Source: Psychromonas sp. psych-6C06
Lineage (GTDB): Bacteria > Pseudomonadota > Gammaproteobacteria > Enterobacterales > Psychromonadaceae
NCBI RefSeq assembly: GCF_002835465.1
Contig: NZ_PIZM01000001.1
Location: forward strand, 372,001-436,000
Reading direction: 5' to 3'
Length of the DNA stretch: 64,000 bases
The notes under the pieces: generated by a model
What the model saw: only the letters and a program-made list of their open reading frames with translations
What the model was told of the DNA's origin: nothing
Databases searched by the model: none
Shown: in pieces, positions 1-8,989 of the stretch
Layout: each line of letters opens with the position of its first letter
How positions within the stretch are numbered: position 1 is the stretch's first letter
Made by a program: the position numbers and the translations under genes

Positions 1-625
1 GGAGCATCCTGTAAAAGGGATGATTTCGCCAAATGCATTTATCCCTATCGCTGAACAATCTGGTTTGTATTTCGATATCGATATGTACGTTCTGAGGAAA
101 TCTTTTGAAGTAATCGAAAAAAATCCACAAATTTGTAAACCAATTTCAGTAAATATTTCAGCTAATTCATTACATCATTGTGACTTTATCAGTGAAGTTA
201 AACAAATCATGACAGAGAAAAACTTTAATATCGAACAGATTGAAATTGAAGTAACTGAAAATGCGTTAGTTCGAAGTGATATGGCGATTAAACATCTTAG
301 GGACCTTAAGGCTTTAGGGTTTGTTCTTTGCTTAGATGATTTTGGTGCGGGCTATTCATCGCTTTCATATTTACTTAAACTGCCATTAGATGTCATTAAA
401 ATTGATCGTACTTTTGTTACTCATATTGAAAAAGGAACTAAGGCGCTTGCTGTATTGGAAGGAATGTTACAAATATGTCAAAACCTTGATATGCGTGTTG
501 TAGTGGAGGGGGTGGAAACACAAGAGCAGGCCGATCTATTAATGTCTTTAAATGCAGATATTGCACAGGGGTTTTTATATTATAAACCACTAACTATTGC
601 GCAAGTGTTAGATGATGCGTTGTAA
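1..625 (+). CDS. EAL-domain cyclic-di-GMP phosphodiesterase, C-terminal part (5' end outside window)
   Basis: The reading frame is open from the first complete codon (base 2), so the gene starts to the left of the window. What remains is most of an EAL domain, which hydrolyses cyclic-di-GMP to pGpG. Visible family motifs, in order: EHP..G.ISP..FIPIAEQSGL (directly after where the EAL signature would lie), VNIS, EVTE, the metal-binding LDDFGAGYSSL, KIDRTFV, the glutamate of VVEGVET, and QGFLYYKP at the end. All catalytic residues that fall inside the window are present, so the domain is probably active. Whether a GGDEF, PAS or membrane sensor part precedes it cannot be seen. It ends at TAA 623-625, followed by a terminator hairpin. 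Confidence 0.93.
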   Translation, partial: EHPVKGMISPNAFIPIAEQSGLYFDIDMYVLRKSFEVIEKNPQICKPISVNISANSLHHCDFISEVKQIMTEKNFNIEQIEIEVTENALVRSDMAIKHLRDLKALGFVLCLDDFGAGYSSLSYLLKLPLDVIKIDRTFVTHIEKGTKALAVLEGMLQICQNLDMRVVVEGVETQEQADLLMSLNADIAQGFLYYKPLTIAQVLDDAL

Positions 626-634
626 CTATTATCA

Positions 635-666
635 ATAGGATGGAGATAATTATCTTCATCCTATTT
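635..666 (+). terminator. Rho-independent terminator after the EAL gene
   Basis: Near-perfect inverted repeat (AGGATGGAGATAA / TTATCTTCATCCT, one G-T pair) followed by ATTTTTATTTT, ten bases after the EAL stop codon. It could act in both directions and also serve xthA, which converges from the right. Confidence 0.7.
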
Positions 667-699
667 TTATTTTAAGCATGGGTTACAGTTAACCCTTCT

Positions 700-1506
700 T
701 TAAGCAAATTCAGTCCAGATAGGCGCATGATCAGAAGGTTTTTCTATCCCTCTTAATTCATAATCAATACCAGCATCAACAGTATTATTGGCTAGCTTTT
801 GTGTTGCTAAAATTACATCAATACGTAAGCCTCGATTATCATCAAAACCACGTGAACGATAATCAAACCAACTAAACTGGTCATTTACTTCTGGATTTAA
901 TAACCGGAACGTGTCGGTAAAACCAAAATCCATTAATTTTTTCAGCCATTCACGCTCCTCAGGCAAGAAACTACATTTCTTAGTCTTTAACCAACGTTTA
1001 GCATTAACTTCGCCAATACCGATATCTAAATCCAAAGGAGAAATATTAATATCACCCATTACAATCACATTATCTGTGGCACTATGATACTCGTTAAGAT
1101 AAGTATTTAAGTCGAGATAAAACTGACGCTTATAAGGGTATTTAGTTTCATGGGTCTGGCTTTCTCCCTGTGGAAAGTAACCATTTAAAATAGTTGTTTG
1201 TTCACCCTTATCATCTTCAAGGGTCACCATGATCATTCGTTTTTGGTGATCTTCATTATCGGTTGGAAACCCATACTGCACAGATACGGGTTCGTTTTTA
1301 CATAGCATTGCTACGCCATAATGCCCTTTTTGACCATGGAAGTAGACGTGGTATCCCATCGCTTCTACAGCTTCTACTGGAAACATATCGTTATGTACTT
1401 TTATTTCTTGCAGGCCAATAACATCGGGTTGATGCTTGTCGATAATTGCTTGAAGTTGATGAAGGCGAGCACGAAGCCCATTAATATTGAAGGAGATCAC
1501 TTTCAT
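700..1506 (-). CDS. xthA: Exodeoxyribonuclease III
   Basis: 268 residues, the usual length for XthA, the major AP endonuclease and 3'-5' exonuclease of base-excision repair. The endonuclease/exonuclease/phosphatase fold is covered from end to end: FNINGLRAR near residue 7, catalytic GLQEIK (E34), [14 protein letters not shown] near 150, and the terminal SDHAPIW (D259-H260). The start at 1506 gives the canonical [13 protein letters not shown]-terminus. The only Shine-Dalgarno-like AGGG lies in the 3' arm of a hairpin directly upstream (see 1510-1537), so hairpin formation and translation of xthA may compete. Confidence 0.97.
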   Translation of the reverse strand: MKVISFNINGLRARLHQLQAIIDKHQPDVIGLQEIKVHNDMFPVEAVEAMGYHVYFHGQKGHYGVAMLCKNEPVSVQYGFPTDNEDHQKRMIMVTLEDDKGEQTTILNGYFPQGESQTHETKYPYKRQFYLDLNTYLNEYHSATDNVIVMGDINISPLDLDIGIGEVNAKRWLKTKKCSFLPEEREWLKKLMDFGFTDTFRLLNPEVNDQFSWFDYRSRGFDDNRGLRIDVILATQKLANNTVDAGIDYELRGIEKPSDHAPIWTEFA

Positions 1507-1537
1507 AAAAAAGCCCTAATTGAAAAAATCAGGGCTG
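1505..1537 (-). terminator. Terminator-like hairpin abutting the xthA start codon
   Basis: On the minus strand AGCCCTGATT / AATTAGGGCT forms a stem followed by TTTTTT and then directly the ATG of xthA. It would end transcripts from the upstream TIGR02647-type gene, but the AGGG in its 3' arm is also the best ribosome-binding site for xthA. It may therefore be an attenuator or a translational switch rather than a plain terminator. Confidence 0.6.
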
Positions 1538-1571
1538 AATGTAGCGTGCTGAGTTTAAAAACTCAACCACT

Positions 1572-1808
1572 TTAACTTAATGTGGCTAATACCCTGTGTA
1601 AATGGTCAAGGGTTTCGATACCACTATCGGTTAAATATCCACCATCGGGTAACGAGATAAGGCCTTTATCAAACAACGATTTAGCGGCTGTAATAACTGA
1701 GGGGTTAGCATCTTGATGGATTTTGATGCCTTCTAATTGAGAGTGCGTCGGAAACTTAGCCAGTAATTTCATTTCATCAAACAATGTATCAGGGAAATTT
1801 TTAATCAT
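1572..1808 (-). CDS. TIGR02647 family small protein
   Basis: 78 residues. The pattern EGIKIHQDANPSVITAA..LFDKGLI..PDGGYLTD.G matches my memory of the TIGR02647 family, small proteins of marine gammaproteobacteria without a known function. The spacing of predicted helices and the hydrophobic core resemble a small winged-helix-like fold, but this is only a guess. It is transcribed toward xthA, with a hairpin between them. No signal peptide or membrane segment is visible. The family assignment is fairly firm; no function is claimed. Confidence 0.8.
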   Translation of the reverse strand: MIKNFPDTLFDEMKLLAKFPTHSQLEGIKIHQDANPSVITAAKSLFDKGLISLPDGGYLTDSGIETLDHLHRVLATLS

Positions 1809-1917
1809 AATTGGTCACTTCTCTTAAATAGGGGAAGTTTCATCATAGGTATTTGAATTTAGATTGCAAATGAATCCATTCATATCTCAGCTTAATGACT
1901 AGGTTAGTTGGTGTAGA

Positions 1918-1956
1918 TCAAAAAAGCCCTCAAGAAAACGACAACTTGAGGGCTTT
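1918..1956 (-). terminator. Rho-independent terminator of suhB
   Basis: Twelve-base perfect stem AAAGCCCTCAAG / CTTGAGGGCTTT with a 10-base loop (1923-1956), followed on the minus strand by a T-run. It lies just beyond suhB, which is transcribed leftward. Confidence 0.85.
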
Positions 1957-1974
1957 AATAGTAAGGATTTGTTT

Positions 1975-2000
1975 TTAACTTTGTTTATAAACAAAGTTAA
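1975..2000. repeat. 26 bp perfect palindrome downstream of suhB
   Basis: TTAACTTTGTTT and its exact reverse complement meet at the centre with no loop, a few bases after the suhB stop codon. It could be a protein-binding operator or a cruciform; as a transcript hairpin it would be upstream of the real suhB terminator. Confidence 0.6.
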
Positions 2001-2004
2001 GTAA

Positions 2005-2793
2005 TTAGATATTATGTTTACGAATTACCGTTAACATCTCTTTTAAGAGTTTAGGGTTGGCCGCTACCACGTTACCTGATTTCATGTAATCGTTGCCACC
2101 ATTAAAGTCAGTCATCATTGCGCCTGATTCTTTAAGCAGTAATTCACCAGCTGCAATATCCCAAGGTTTCAAACCAAATTCCCAGAATCCATCCATACGA
2201 CCTGTAGCAACGTAAGCTAGATCTAATGCAGCACTACCAGAGCGACGCATATCTGCGACTTCAAGAAAGAAATCGTTAAAAATCTCAAGATAAGTTTTAG
2301 TGTGGTGTTTCTGTTTGAATGGGAAGCCGGTTGCTAATAGTGTACCAGCTAGTTTTGGCACATCACTTGTACGAGTACGGTAACCATTAATTTGTGAACT
2401 TTGGCCTTTAACGGCTGAGAATATTTCGTTACGGATAGGATCAAATACGATACCGACTTCTGTACGGCCTTTAATTTTTAAGGCAATAGAAACAGCAAAA
2501 TGTGGAATGCCGTGGATGAAGTTGGTAGTACCATCTAAGGGGTCAATAATCCATTGGTGATCTTTATCTTTGCCTTCGATAATGCCTGATTCTTCACAAA
2601 CAAAGCTGTGGTCAGGGTATGATTTTTGTAATGTACCAATAATTGCAAGCTCAGCTTCTTTATCAACGCTGCTGACATAGTCATTTAGAGATTTTTCTTC
2701 AACTTCAACTGATTCTAGACTTTCGTAGCCTTTAACAATTACTTTACCTGCGTTACGGGCAGCACGAATTGCAATATTTAACATTGGATGCAT
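2005..2793 (-). CDS. suhB: Inositol-1-monophosphatase SuhB
   Basis: 262 residues, typical for the family. Metal and substrate motifs are all present: EESG near residue 68, DPLDGTTNF starting at D84, and the C-terminal WDIAAGELLLKESGA. SuhB hydrolyses inositol-1-phosphate, and in gammaproteobacteria it also joins the rRNA antitermination complex through NusA; that second role is known for E. coli and is inferred here. It is divergent from trmJ, the same head-to-head arrangement seen in E. coli and Vibrio, and the shared intergenic region (2794-2978) must hold both promoters. It has its own terminator. Confidence 0.97.
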   Translation of the reverse strand: MHPMLNIAIRAARNAGKVIVKGYESLESVEVEEKSLNDYVSSVDKEAELAIIGTLQKSYPDHSFVCEESGIIEGKDKDHQWIIDPLDGTTNFIHGIPHFAVSIALKIKGRTEVGIVFDPIRNEIFSAVKGQSSQINGYRTRTSDVPKLAGTLLATGFPFKQKHHTKTYLEIFNDFFLEVADMRRSGSAALDLAYVATGRMDGFWEFGLKPWDIAAGELLLKESGAMMTDFNGGNDYMKSGNVVAANPKLLKEMLTVIRKHNI

Positions 2794-2978
2794 TGGATCA
2801 CCATTAGATTGTAAAAGAACATGAAGGGATATTCCTTCGGCGCAAAATTATACACAGGTCACAAAAATGTGCAATTCTTTCTCTGTATTTAATCTATTTT
2901 TTTGTCTTATTAATTCTGCTAAACTTCGCGCTTATTTTTGCCTCGCTGTGAATAGCGAATAATTTTCAAGGAACACTT

Positions 2979-3725
2979 ATGTTAGATAATGTACGTATCA
3001 TTTTAATTGGTACTTCTCACCCTGGTAACATTGGTAGCGCTGCACGTGCAATGAAAACAATGGGATTATCAAACCTCGTGTTAGTCGATCCTGAGTGCGA
3101 AATTGATGGAAAGTCGGTGGCACTCTCAGCTGGCGCAGGCGACGTATTAAAAAACCACCAACGTTTTGATACATTAGATGAAGCGATTGCCGACTGTGGC
3201 TTAGTCATCGGCGCTAGCGCACGTCCTAGAACGCTTGATTGGCCAATGCTTGATCCAAGAGAAATGGGGGTTAAAGCAGTTGTTGAAGGACAAAAGCATC
3301 CTATTGCTTTAGTCTTTGGTCGTGAAAATAGTGGTTTGACTAACGATGAACTACAAAAGTGTCATTTTCATGTATTTATTCCCGCTAACCCTGAATATAG
3401 TTCATTAAACCTTGCGATGGCAGTACAGACTCTGAGCTATGAAATACGTATGGCATTTTTAGCTTCAACTGCTTATCCAGAGCAGGTTGAAGAGTACCCG
3501 CTTGCTGAAGAAATCGAAGGCATGTTTAAACACCTCGAAGAAACATTAATTGATACGCGCTTTATCGTGCCTGCTCACCCTGGATTAGTGATGACAAAAT
3601 TGCGTCGCTTCTTTAATCGTGCTCGTCCTGAAGTTGCAGAGCTTCGAATGTGGCGTGGGGTGTTAAGTAGTGTACAAAAATCACTTATATCTGCGCGACA
3701 AAGTGAAAAAACAGACGTAAAATAA
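2979..3725 (+). CDS. trmJ: tRNA (cytidine/uridine-2'-O-)-methyltransferase TrmJ
   Basis: 248 residues. A SPOUT-class enzyme that 2'-O-methylates position 32 of the tRNA anticodon loop using AdoMet. Visible features: N-terminal [21 protein letters not shown], the knot motif [16 protein letters not shown] (about 110-125), and [10 protein letters not shown] (141-150), which forms part of the AdoMet site. The start is preceded by AAGGA at proper spacing. It precedes iscR as in E. coli, but the IscR-controlled promoter lies between the two genes, so trmJ is probably only weakly cotranscribed with isc. Confidence 0.96.
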   Translation: MLDNVRIILIGTSHPGNIGSAARAMKTMGLSNLVLVDPECEIDGKSVALSAGAGDVLKNHQRFDTLDEAIADCGLVIGASARPRTLDWPMLDPREMGVKAVVEGQKHPIALVFGRENSGLTNDELQKCHFHVFIPANPEYSSLNLAMAVQTLSYEIRMAFLASTAYPEQVEEYPLAEEIEGMFKHLEETLIDTRFIVPAHPGLVMTKLRRFFNRARPEVAELRMWRGVLSSVQKSLISARQSEKTDVK

Positions 3726-3747
3726 ACCATTAAACGTGCATGGTTAT

Positions 3748-3772
3748 TTAGTTGACAAAAATAGTCGGGTAT
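3748..3772 (+). promoter_or_regulatory. IscR type-1 operator, upstream copy
   Basis: Compared with the E. coli type-1 consensus ATASYYGACTRWWWYAGTCRRSTAT as I remember it, this 25-mer differs at only two positions (the first base and T10). It lies 35 bp upstream of a second, better site. Type-1 sites bind the [2Fe-2S] form of IscR, which represses the isc operon. Confidence 0.75.
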
Positions 3773-3782
3773 TTGGCTGTTT

Positions 3783-3807
3783 TTAGTTGACTAATTTAGT
3801 CAGGTAT
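3783..3807 (+). promoter_or_regulatory. IscR type-1 operator overlapping the isc promoter
   Basis: Matches the type-1 IscR consensus at 24 of 25 positions by eye (only the first base differs). It covers the probable -35 hexamer and spacer of the isc promoter, an arrangement that fits autorepression by [2Fe-2S]-IscR. Confidence 0.85.
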
Positions 3808-3814
3808 TTATACT
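3787..3814 (+). promoter_or_regulatory. Probable sigma-70 promoter of the isc operon
   Basis: TTGACT (3787-3792), a 16 bp spacer and TATACT (3809-3814), about 60 bp before the iscR start codon and overlapped by the second IscR operator. A second TTGACA at 3752-3757 sits in the first operator. Confidence 0.7.
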
Positions 3815-3873
3815 TCACTCATAAGTTCATGGGCAAATTACCTCGTTTTCCCTCTTAAATATAAGTGAAGTTT

Positions 3874-4353
3874 ATGAAACTAACCTCAAAAGGCCGCTAC
3901 GCGGTAACTGCAATGTTAGATGTTGCGATTAAAGAGCATATGGGACCAGTTCCATTAGCTGATATTTCTGAGCGTCAGGGAATTTCGTTGTCCTATTTAG
4001 AGCAACTTTTTTCTAAATTACGTAAAAAGGAGCTAGTGAGTAGCGTTCGTGGGCCGGGTGGTGGTTATCTACTTGGCAAAACACGCGATGAAATATCTGT
4101 TGCCATGATCATTGATGCCGTGAATGAATCGGTTGATGTACGAAAATGTACTGGCGAAAGTGGCTGTAATGAAAATGGCGTACAATGCTTAACGCATTCA
4201 TTATGGGAACAACTAAGTGATCGAATTAGTAGCTTTTTAGATGGCATTACCCTAGCAGAGTTGATGGAAACTGATCACGTACAAACTATTTCTGAAATTC
4301 AAAATAATAAATTCAAACAGACTGCACAATTGGATGTGAAAATCACTCGATAA
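3874..4353 (+). CDS. iscR: Fe-S cluster-responsive transcriptional regulator IscR
   Basis: 159 residues from the ATG at 3874. A GTG nine bases upstream would add three residues, but [18 protein letters not shown] is the canonical IscR N-terminus. Rrf2-family winged helix: recognition region [19 protein letters not shown], then the wing with [11 protein letters not shown] (about 58-68). The cluster ligands are C92, C98, C105 and H108. In E. coli the spacing is C-x5-C-x5-C; here it is C-x5-C-x6-C because of one extra residue in NENGVQ. It senses Fe-S status and represses the operon through the two operators upstream. It is the first gene of the isc operon, 16 bp before iscS. Confidence 0.97.
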   Translation: MKLTSKGRYAVTAMLDVAIKEHMGPVPLADISERQGISLSYLEQLFSKLRKKELVSSVRGPGGGYLLGKTRDEISVAMIIDAVNESVDVRKCTGESGCNENGVQCLTHSLWEQLSDRISSFLDGITLAELMETDHVQTISEIQNNKFKQTAQLDVKITR

Positions 4354-4369
4354 GGCAGTGGAGAAAAAA

Positions 4370-5584
4370 ATGAAATTACCAATTTACCTTGATTACTCAG
4401 CTACAACGCCTGTTGATCCCCGTGTTGCTGAACTTATGATGAAATATTTAACAATGGATGGCGAGTTTGGTAACCCAGCTTCTCGTTCACATCGTTTTGG
4501 TTGGCAAGCTGAAGAAGCAGTAGACATTGCACGTGAGCAGATTGCAGACTTAATTAATGCTGATTCACGTGAAATTGTTTTTACTTCTGGTGCGACTGAA
4601 TCAAACAACCTTGCTATTAAAGGTGCTGCGCATTTTTACGGTAAAAAAGGTAAACATATTATTACCGCTAAAACAGAGCATAAAGCTGTTTTGGATACTT
4701 GTCGCCAGCTTGAGCGTGAAGGTTATGAAGTTACTTATCTTGAGCCTGGTAGTGACGGCATTGTTACACCACAACAACTTAAAGATACATTACGTGAAGA
4801 CACTGTCCTAGTGAGCTTGATGCACGTAAATAATGAGATTGGTGTTATCCAAGATATCGAAGCATTTGGTGAGATTTGTCGTGCTAACAAAATTGTTTTA
4901 CATGTCGATGCAGCCCAAAGTGCTGGTAAAATAGAGATTGACGTGAAAAAAATGAAAGTTGATTTGATCTCTTTTTCTGCACATAAAATCTATGGTCCAA
5001 AAGGCATAGGTGCACTCTATGTTTCACGTAAACCACGTATTCGCCTTGAGGGACAGATGCATGGTGGTGGACATGAGCGTGGTATGCGAAGTGGTACACT
5101 TCCAACGCATCAAATTGTGGCAATGGGTGAAGCATTCCGTATTGCAAAAGACGAGATGGTTGAAGAAGCTGCCCGTACACTTAAATTACGTACACGCCTA
5201 TTAGAAGGTGTCAGTGATATGGAAGAGGTGTATGTAAATGGCTCAATGGATAGTCGTATCGCAGGCAACATTAATATCAGCTTTAACTATGTAGAAGGTG
5301 AGTCATTAGTTATGGCTCTGAAAGATTTAGCCGTATCATCAGGTAGCGCATGTACTTCAGCAAGTTTAGAGCCGTCTTATGTACTTCGTGCAATTGGTCG
5401 AGATGATGAATTAGCTCATAGCTCAATCCGTTTTAGTATTGGACGTTTTACTACCGAAGCTGAAATCGATTATGCAATTAAAATTATTCGTGAAAATATT
5501 GGTAAGTTACGTGATATGTCACCTCTTTGGGATATGTACAAAGAAGGTATCGATATCAATAGCATTGAATGGTCACATCACTAA
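4370..5584 (+). CDS. iscS: Cysteine desulfurase IscS
   Basis: 404 residues when started at ATG 4370, identical to E. coli IscS in length and N-terminus ([19 protein letters not shown]); an upstream in-frame GTG at 4358 is less likely because GGAG (4360-4363) is spaced for 4370. A PLP fold-type I enzyme that removes sulfur from cysteine and passes it to IscU, TusA and ThiI. Visible: TEHKAVLDT, the PLP lysine in [12 protein letters not shown] (near 206), and the catalytic mobile-loop cysteine in [17 protein letters not shown] (near 328). The C-terminal SIEWSHH is also conserved. A 148 bp gap containing a hairpin separates it from iscU. Confidence 0.98.
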   Translation: MKLPIYLDYSATTPVDPRVAELMMKYLTMDGEFGNPASRSHRFGWQAEEAVDIAREQIADLINADSREIVFTSGATESNNLAIKGAAHFYGKKGKHIITAKTEHKAVLDTCRQLEREGYEVTYLEPGSDGIVTPQQLKDTLREDTVLVSLMHVNNEIGVIQDIEAFGEICRANKIVLHVDAAQSAGKIEIDVKKMKVDLISFSAHKIYGPKGIGALYVSRKPRIRLEGQMHGGGHERGMRSGTLPTHQIVAMGEAFRIAKDEMVEEAARTLKLRTRLLEGVSDMEEVYVNGSMDSRIAGNINISFNYVEGESLVMALKDLAVSSGSACTSASLEPSYVLRAIGRDDELAHSSIRFSIGRFTTEAEIDYAIKIIRENIGKLRDMSPLWDMYKEGIDINSIEWSHH

Positions 5585-5646
5585 AAATGGTTGTTAGCTT
5601 TATCATTTAAACCTGTTTTATACAGCTTAATTGGTAAAGCAAAATT

Positions 5647-5680
5647 AACGCCTTTGACTTGAATAAGATTCAATGGCGTT
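5647..5680 (+). other. Intercistronic stem-loop between iscS and iscU
   Basis: AACGCC / GGCGTT outer stem with an inner TTGAAT-aag-ATTCAA stem, in the unusually long 148 bp iscS-iscU gap. The following run is TAATAAA rather than a T-tract, so RNA processing or differential stability is more likely than termination. Confidence 0.5.
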
Positions 5681-5732
5681 TAATAAACGGCTTTATATAG
5701 ATAAAATAAATTAAAAATAAGGAATCAAGATC

Positions 5733-6113
5733 ATGGCTTACAGCGAAAAAGTAATAGATCATTACGAAAACCCACGCAATGTGGGATCATTTGATAAAGA
5801 TGATAAAAATGTTGCAACAGGTATGGTCGGTGCGCCAGCATGTGGTGATGTAATGAAACTGCAGCTTAAAATTGATGACAATGGTGTGATTGAAGATGCT
5901 AAGTTCAAAACTTACGGTTGTGGTAGCGCCATTGCATCTAGCTCATTAGTAACTGAATGGGTTAAAGGGAAAACATTGGATGAAGCCGCTTCAATTACCA
6001 ATACAGAAATCACTGCTGAGCTTGCTTTACCACCAGTAAAAATTCACTGCTCTATTCTTGCAGAAGATGCAATTAAAGCTGCAATCGATGATTACAAAAG
6101 TAAACACGCTTAA
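5733..6113 (+). CDS. iscU: Fe-S cluster assembly scaffold IscU
   Basis: 126 residues (E. coli has 128). Scaffold on which [2Fe-2S] and [4Fe-4S] clusters are built with sulfur from IscS. All ligands are visible: C37 in GAPACGD with D39, C63 in TYGCGSA, and H105-C106 in VKIHCSILAEDA. The LPPVK motif (99-103) recognised by the chaperone HscA is intact. AAGGA at the start codon is well placed. Third gene of the isc operon, 24 bp before iscA. Confidence 0.98.
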   Translation: MAYSEKVIDHYENPRNVGSFDKDDKNVATGMVGAPACGDVMKLQLKIDDNGVIEDAKFKTYGCGSAIASSSLVTEWVKGKTLDEAASITNTEITAELALPPVKIHCSILAEDAIKAAIDDYKSKHA

Positions 6114-6137
6114 TAAAAACGGGTAAAGGAGTCTATT

Positions 6138-6461
6138 TTGGCTATCACAATGACAGAGCCGGCAGCAAAACATGTTGCTAATTTTCTGGCTAATCGCGGC
6201 AAAGGCATTGGTTTACGTCTAGGCGTCAAAACCTCTGGTTGCTCAGGAATGGCTTATGTACTTGAGTTTGTTGATGTATTAAATGAAGATGATGAAGTAT
6301 TTGTCGATAAAGGTGTAAAAATCATTGTTGATAAAAAGAGCCTTGTTTACCTTGATGGCACTGAGCTTGATTTTGTTAAAGAGGGCCTAAATGAAGGTTT
6401 CGAATTTAACAACCCAAATACCGATGGTGAATGTGGGTGTGGTGAAAGCTTCAGCGTTTAA
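6138..6461 (+). CDS. iscA: Iron-sulfur assembly protein IscA (TTG start)
   Basis: 107 residues if the TTG at 6138 is the start; this equals the E. coli length and gives the expected M-A-I-T N-terminus. GGAG at 6128-6131 is spaced six bases before that TTG, while the next ATG (6150) would remove four residues. An A-type carrier with the three invariant cysteines C35 (TSGCSGMAY), C99 and C101 (GECGCGESF). It passes clusters to apoproteins, notably [4Fe-4S] targets in aerobic cells (known for the family). A hairpin follows, before hscB. Confidence 0.97.
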   Translation: MAITMTEPAAKHVANFLANRGKGIGLRLGVKTSGCSGMAYVLEFVDVLNEDDEVFVDKGVKIIVDKKSLVYLDGTELDFVKEGLNEGFEFNNPNTDGECGCGESFSV

Positions 6462-6468
6462 ATAAATG

Positions 6469-6500
6469 AGTGTTGTTGTATATCAACGTGCAACAACACT
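6469..6500 (+). other. Intercistronic hairpin between iscA and hscB
   Basis: Ten-base perfect stem AGTGTTGTTG / CAACAACACT with a 12-base loop, directly after the iscA stop codon. No T-run follows, so it is probably a stability or processing element that sets the iscRSUA to hscBA-fdx ratio. Confidence 0.6.
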
Positions 6501-6548
6501 ATTTGCTTCGATATTACTTATTTCTCATGCCACCAGTAGGATCTTATT

Positions 6549-7058
6549 TTGAACTACTTTCAAATTTTCTCATTACCTGCACAATTTAATATTGATAAAA
6601 CCCAACTTTCATCTACCTACCGTGAATTACAAAAGCAGTATCATCCCGACAAGTCGGTGATGTTGTCAGATAGCGAACGTCTTACTGCTATGCAAAAAAG
6701 CACAGAAATAAATGATGCATATCAAACATTAAAAAACAGTTGCTTACGTGCTCAGTATTTACTATTACTTGCCGGTGTTGATATTGCACTTGAGCAACGA
6801 ACGCTTCAGGACACTGGCTTTTTAATGCAACAGATGCAATGGAGAGAGCAGATTGAGTCTTTCACTGAAGATGATGAAGATGCAATTGAATCGTTTAGTG
6901 AAAATATACAACAGCAAGTTAATGATTTAGAATCTGAGATAGAATTGCAGTTACATGAAAAGGCATTTGAAGCCACTGCTGATAGTGTTCGAAAATTAAA
7001 ATTTATGCTCAAACTACAAACTGAAATTGAGCAACTTGAAGAAAAACTCTTCGATTAA
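6549..7058 (+). CDS. hscB: Co-chaperone HscB (TTG start)
   Basis: 169 residues. A DnaJ-type J domain at the N-terminus with YHPDKS (HPD at 32-34), then an acidic C-terminal helical bundle that binds IscU. The TTG at 6549 gives [10 protein letters not shown], which corresponds to the conserved start of HscB, and AGGA (6538-6541) lies seven bases upstream; no ATG is available nearby. It delivers IscU to HscA and stimulates ATP hydrolysis. hscA follows 20 bp later. Confidence 0.95.
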   Translation: MNYFQIFSLPAQFNIDKTQLSSTYRELQKQYHPDKSVMLSDSERLTAMQKSTEINDAYQTLKNSCLRAQYLLLLAGVDIALEQRTLQDTGFLMQQMQWREQIESFTEDDEDAIESFSENIQQQVNDLESEIELQLHEKAFEATADSVRKLKFMLKLQTEIEQLEEKLFD

Positions 7059-7078
7059 TACTAAAGGTTATAACTGTT

Positions 7079-8935
7079 ATGGCACTACTGCAAATTGCTG
7101 AGCCCGGATTATCGGCTGCACCTCATCAGCATAAACTCGCCGTGGGTATCGATTTGGGTACCACTAATTCATTAGTCGCAACTGTGCGAAGTGGTAAAGC
7201 CACTGCATTGGTTGATGAAAATGGCCAAGATATGTTGCCATCGGTTATTCATTATGGTGAAAACCAACAAATTACTACCGGATATACAGCGCAACAAAAA
7301 TTGGTGAGTGATCCACTTAATACGCTTGTTTCAGTAAAAAGGTTGATCGGGAAGTCAATGCTCGATGTCGATCAAACTCACCTACCTTATGAATTCAGTA
7401 CTCATGAAAGCGGATTAGCTGAAATCGTTACCCGTAGTGGTGTGATAAATGCAGTACAAGCATCAAGCGAGATATTAAAAACACTCAAGCAACGTGCTTT
7501 TGATAGTATGCAAGGTGAACTTGATGGTGTGGTGATCACTGTACCGGCATATTTTGATGATGCACAGCGTCAAGGAACAAAGGATGCTGCTAGGTTAGCG
7601 GGGTTACATGTTTTACGGCTATTAAATGAGCCAACGGCTGCGGCCATTGCCTACGGATTAGATTCTGGTCAAGAAGGGCTAATTGCTGTTTATGATCTTG
7701 GTGGTGGTACATTTGATATCTCCATTTTACGCTTACATAAAGGTGTTTTTGAAGTCTTAGCAACTGGTGGAGACTCTGCCTTAGGCGGAGATGATTTTGA
7801 TCATGCTATTGTTGAATGGATTAAAACAGAAGCCAATATAAGTGACGTATTAACGCCTACATTACAGCAAGAGTTATTAAAGGTTGCTCGCGCAGCAAAA
7901 CAGCGACTCAGTGATCACGATGAAGCTTCCATCAACTTAACCAATTTTGATTTAACGCTGACGCTAACTAAAACAACCTTTGAAACTCTAATTGAAAAGT
8001 TAGTAAAGAAAACATTGCGTGCCTGTAAACGTGCTGTTAAAGATGCGCAAGTTTCATTAGACGAGATAGTACAAGTTGTTATGGTCGGTGGCTCAACTCG
8101 TGTCCCTTTAGTGCGGAATAAAGTAAGCGAATATTTCCAGCGTGAGGTACTCACTTCAATCGATCCGGATAAAGTGGTCGCGATTGGTGCAGCTATTCAA
8201 GCGGATATTTTAGTTGGTAATAAACCAGACTCGGAGATGCTACTTCTTGATGTATTACCGCTTTCGCTTGGCCTGGAGACAATGGGGGAATTAGTCGAAA
8301 AAGTAATCCCACGCAATACAACTATCCCCGTAGCCCGTGCACAGGAGTTTACTACTTTTAAAGATGGTCAAACTGCTATGCTGATTCATGTGCTTCAGGG
8401 CGAGCGCGAACAGGTAAAAGATTGCCGTTCTCTAGCGCGTTTTGTATTAACGGATATTCCGCCAATGGCCGCAGGTGCTGCCCATATTCGTGTTACCTTT
8501 CAGGTAGATGCTGATGGCTTATTAAGTGTCACTGCAATGGAAAAATCATCGGGTGTGCAAGCTAATATTGAAGTAAAACCTTCTTATGGTTTAAGTGATG
8601 CACAAGTGATGGAGATGCTCAGTGCATCGCAAACCTTTGCACAGCAAGATATCGAAGCTCGTATGCTCATAGAGCAACAGGTTGAGGTAAAACGTGTTAT
8701 TGAAAACTTGCAGGGTGCATTAGCTAAAGATGGACGTGAGTTATTAGATGATGATGAATTTGCGGTTATTGAAAAAAATATTGAAGTATTAGCTAAAATT
8801 GGTGAAGGCACCGATGTACAAGCAATTAAAGAAGCATTGAAAGCGATTGATAAATTGACCGACCATTACGCATCACTGCGTATGGATGCATCTATTAATA
8901 AAGCGCTTACAGGACAGTCTGTGGACACGATCTAA
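7079..8935 (+). CDS. hscA: Fe-S assembly chaperone HscA (Hsp70 family)
   Basis: 618 residues, close to E. coli HscA (616). The ATPase domain shows [43 protein letters not shown] and [13 protein letters not shown]. The substrate-binding domain starts near [16 protein letters not shown] and is followed by the helical lid. It uses ATP hydrolysis, stimulated by HscB, to release clusters from IscU through the LPPVK motif. It is the specialised Hsp70 of the isc operon rather than DnaK, as shown by the context and the shorter C-terminus. Confidence 0.98.
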   Translation: MALLQIAEPGLSAAPHQHKLAVGIDLGTTNSLVATVRSGKATALVDENGQDMLPSVIHYGENQQITTGYTAQQKLVSDPLNTLVSVKRLIGKSMLDVDQTHLPYEFSTHESGLAEIVTRSGVINAVQASSEILKTLKQRAFDSMQGELDGVVITVPAYFDDAQRQGTKDAARLAGLHVLRLLNEPTAAAIAYGLDSGQEGLIAVYDLGGGTFDISILRLHKGVFEVLATGGDSALGGDDFDHAIVEWIKTEANISDVLTPTLQQELLKVARAAKQRLSDHDEASINLTNFDLTLTLTKTTFETLIEKLVKKTLRACKRAVKDAQVSLDEIVQVVMVGGSTRVPLVRNKVSEYFQREVLTSIDPDKVVAIGAAIQADILVGNKPDSEMLLLDVLPLSLGLETMGELVEKVIPRNTTIPVARAQEFTTFKDGQTAMLIHVLQGEREQVKDCRSLARFVLTDIPPMAAGAAHIRVTFQVDADGLLSVTAMEKSSGVQANIEVKPSYGLSDAQVMEMLSASQTFAQQDIEARMLIEQQVEVKRVIENLQGALAKDGRELLDDDEFAVIEKNIEVLAKIGEGTDVQAIKEALKAIDKLTDHYASLRMDASINKALTGQSVDTI

Positions 8936-8989
8936 CGTTATCGTATTAGCTACAGTAACAAATAAACAACACAATTAAGGTTATTGAGA

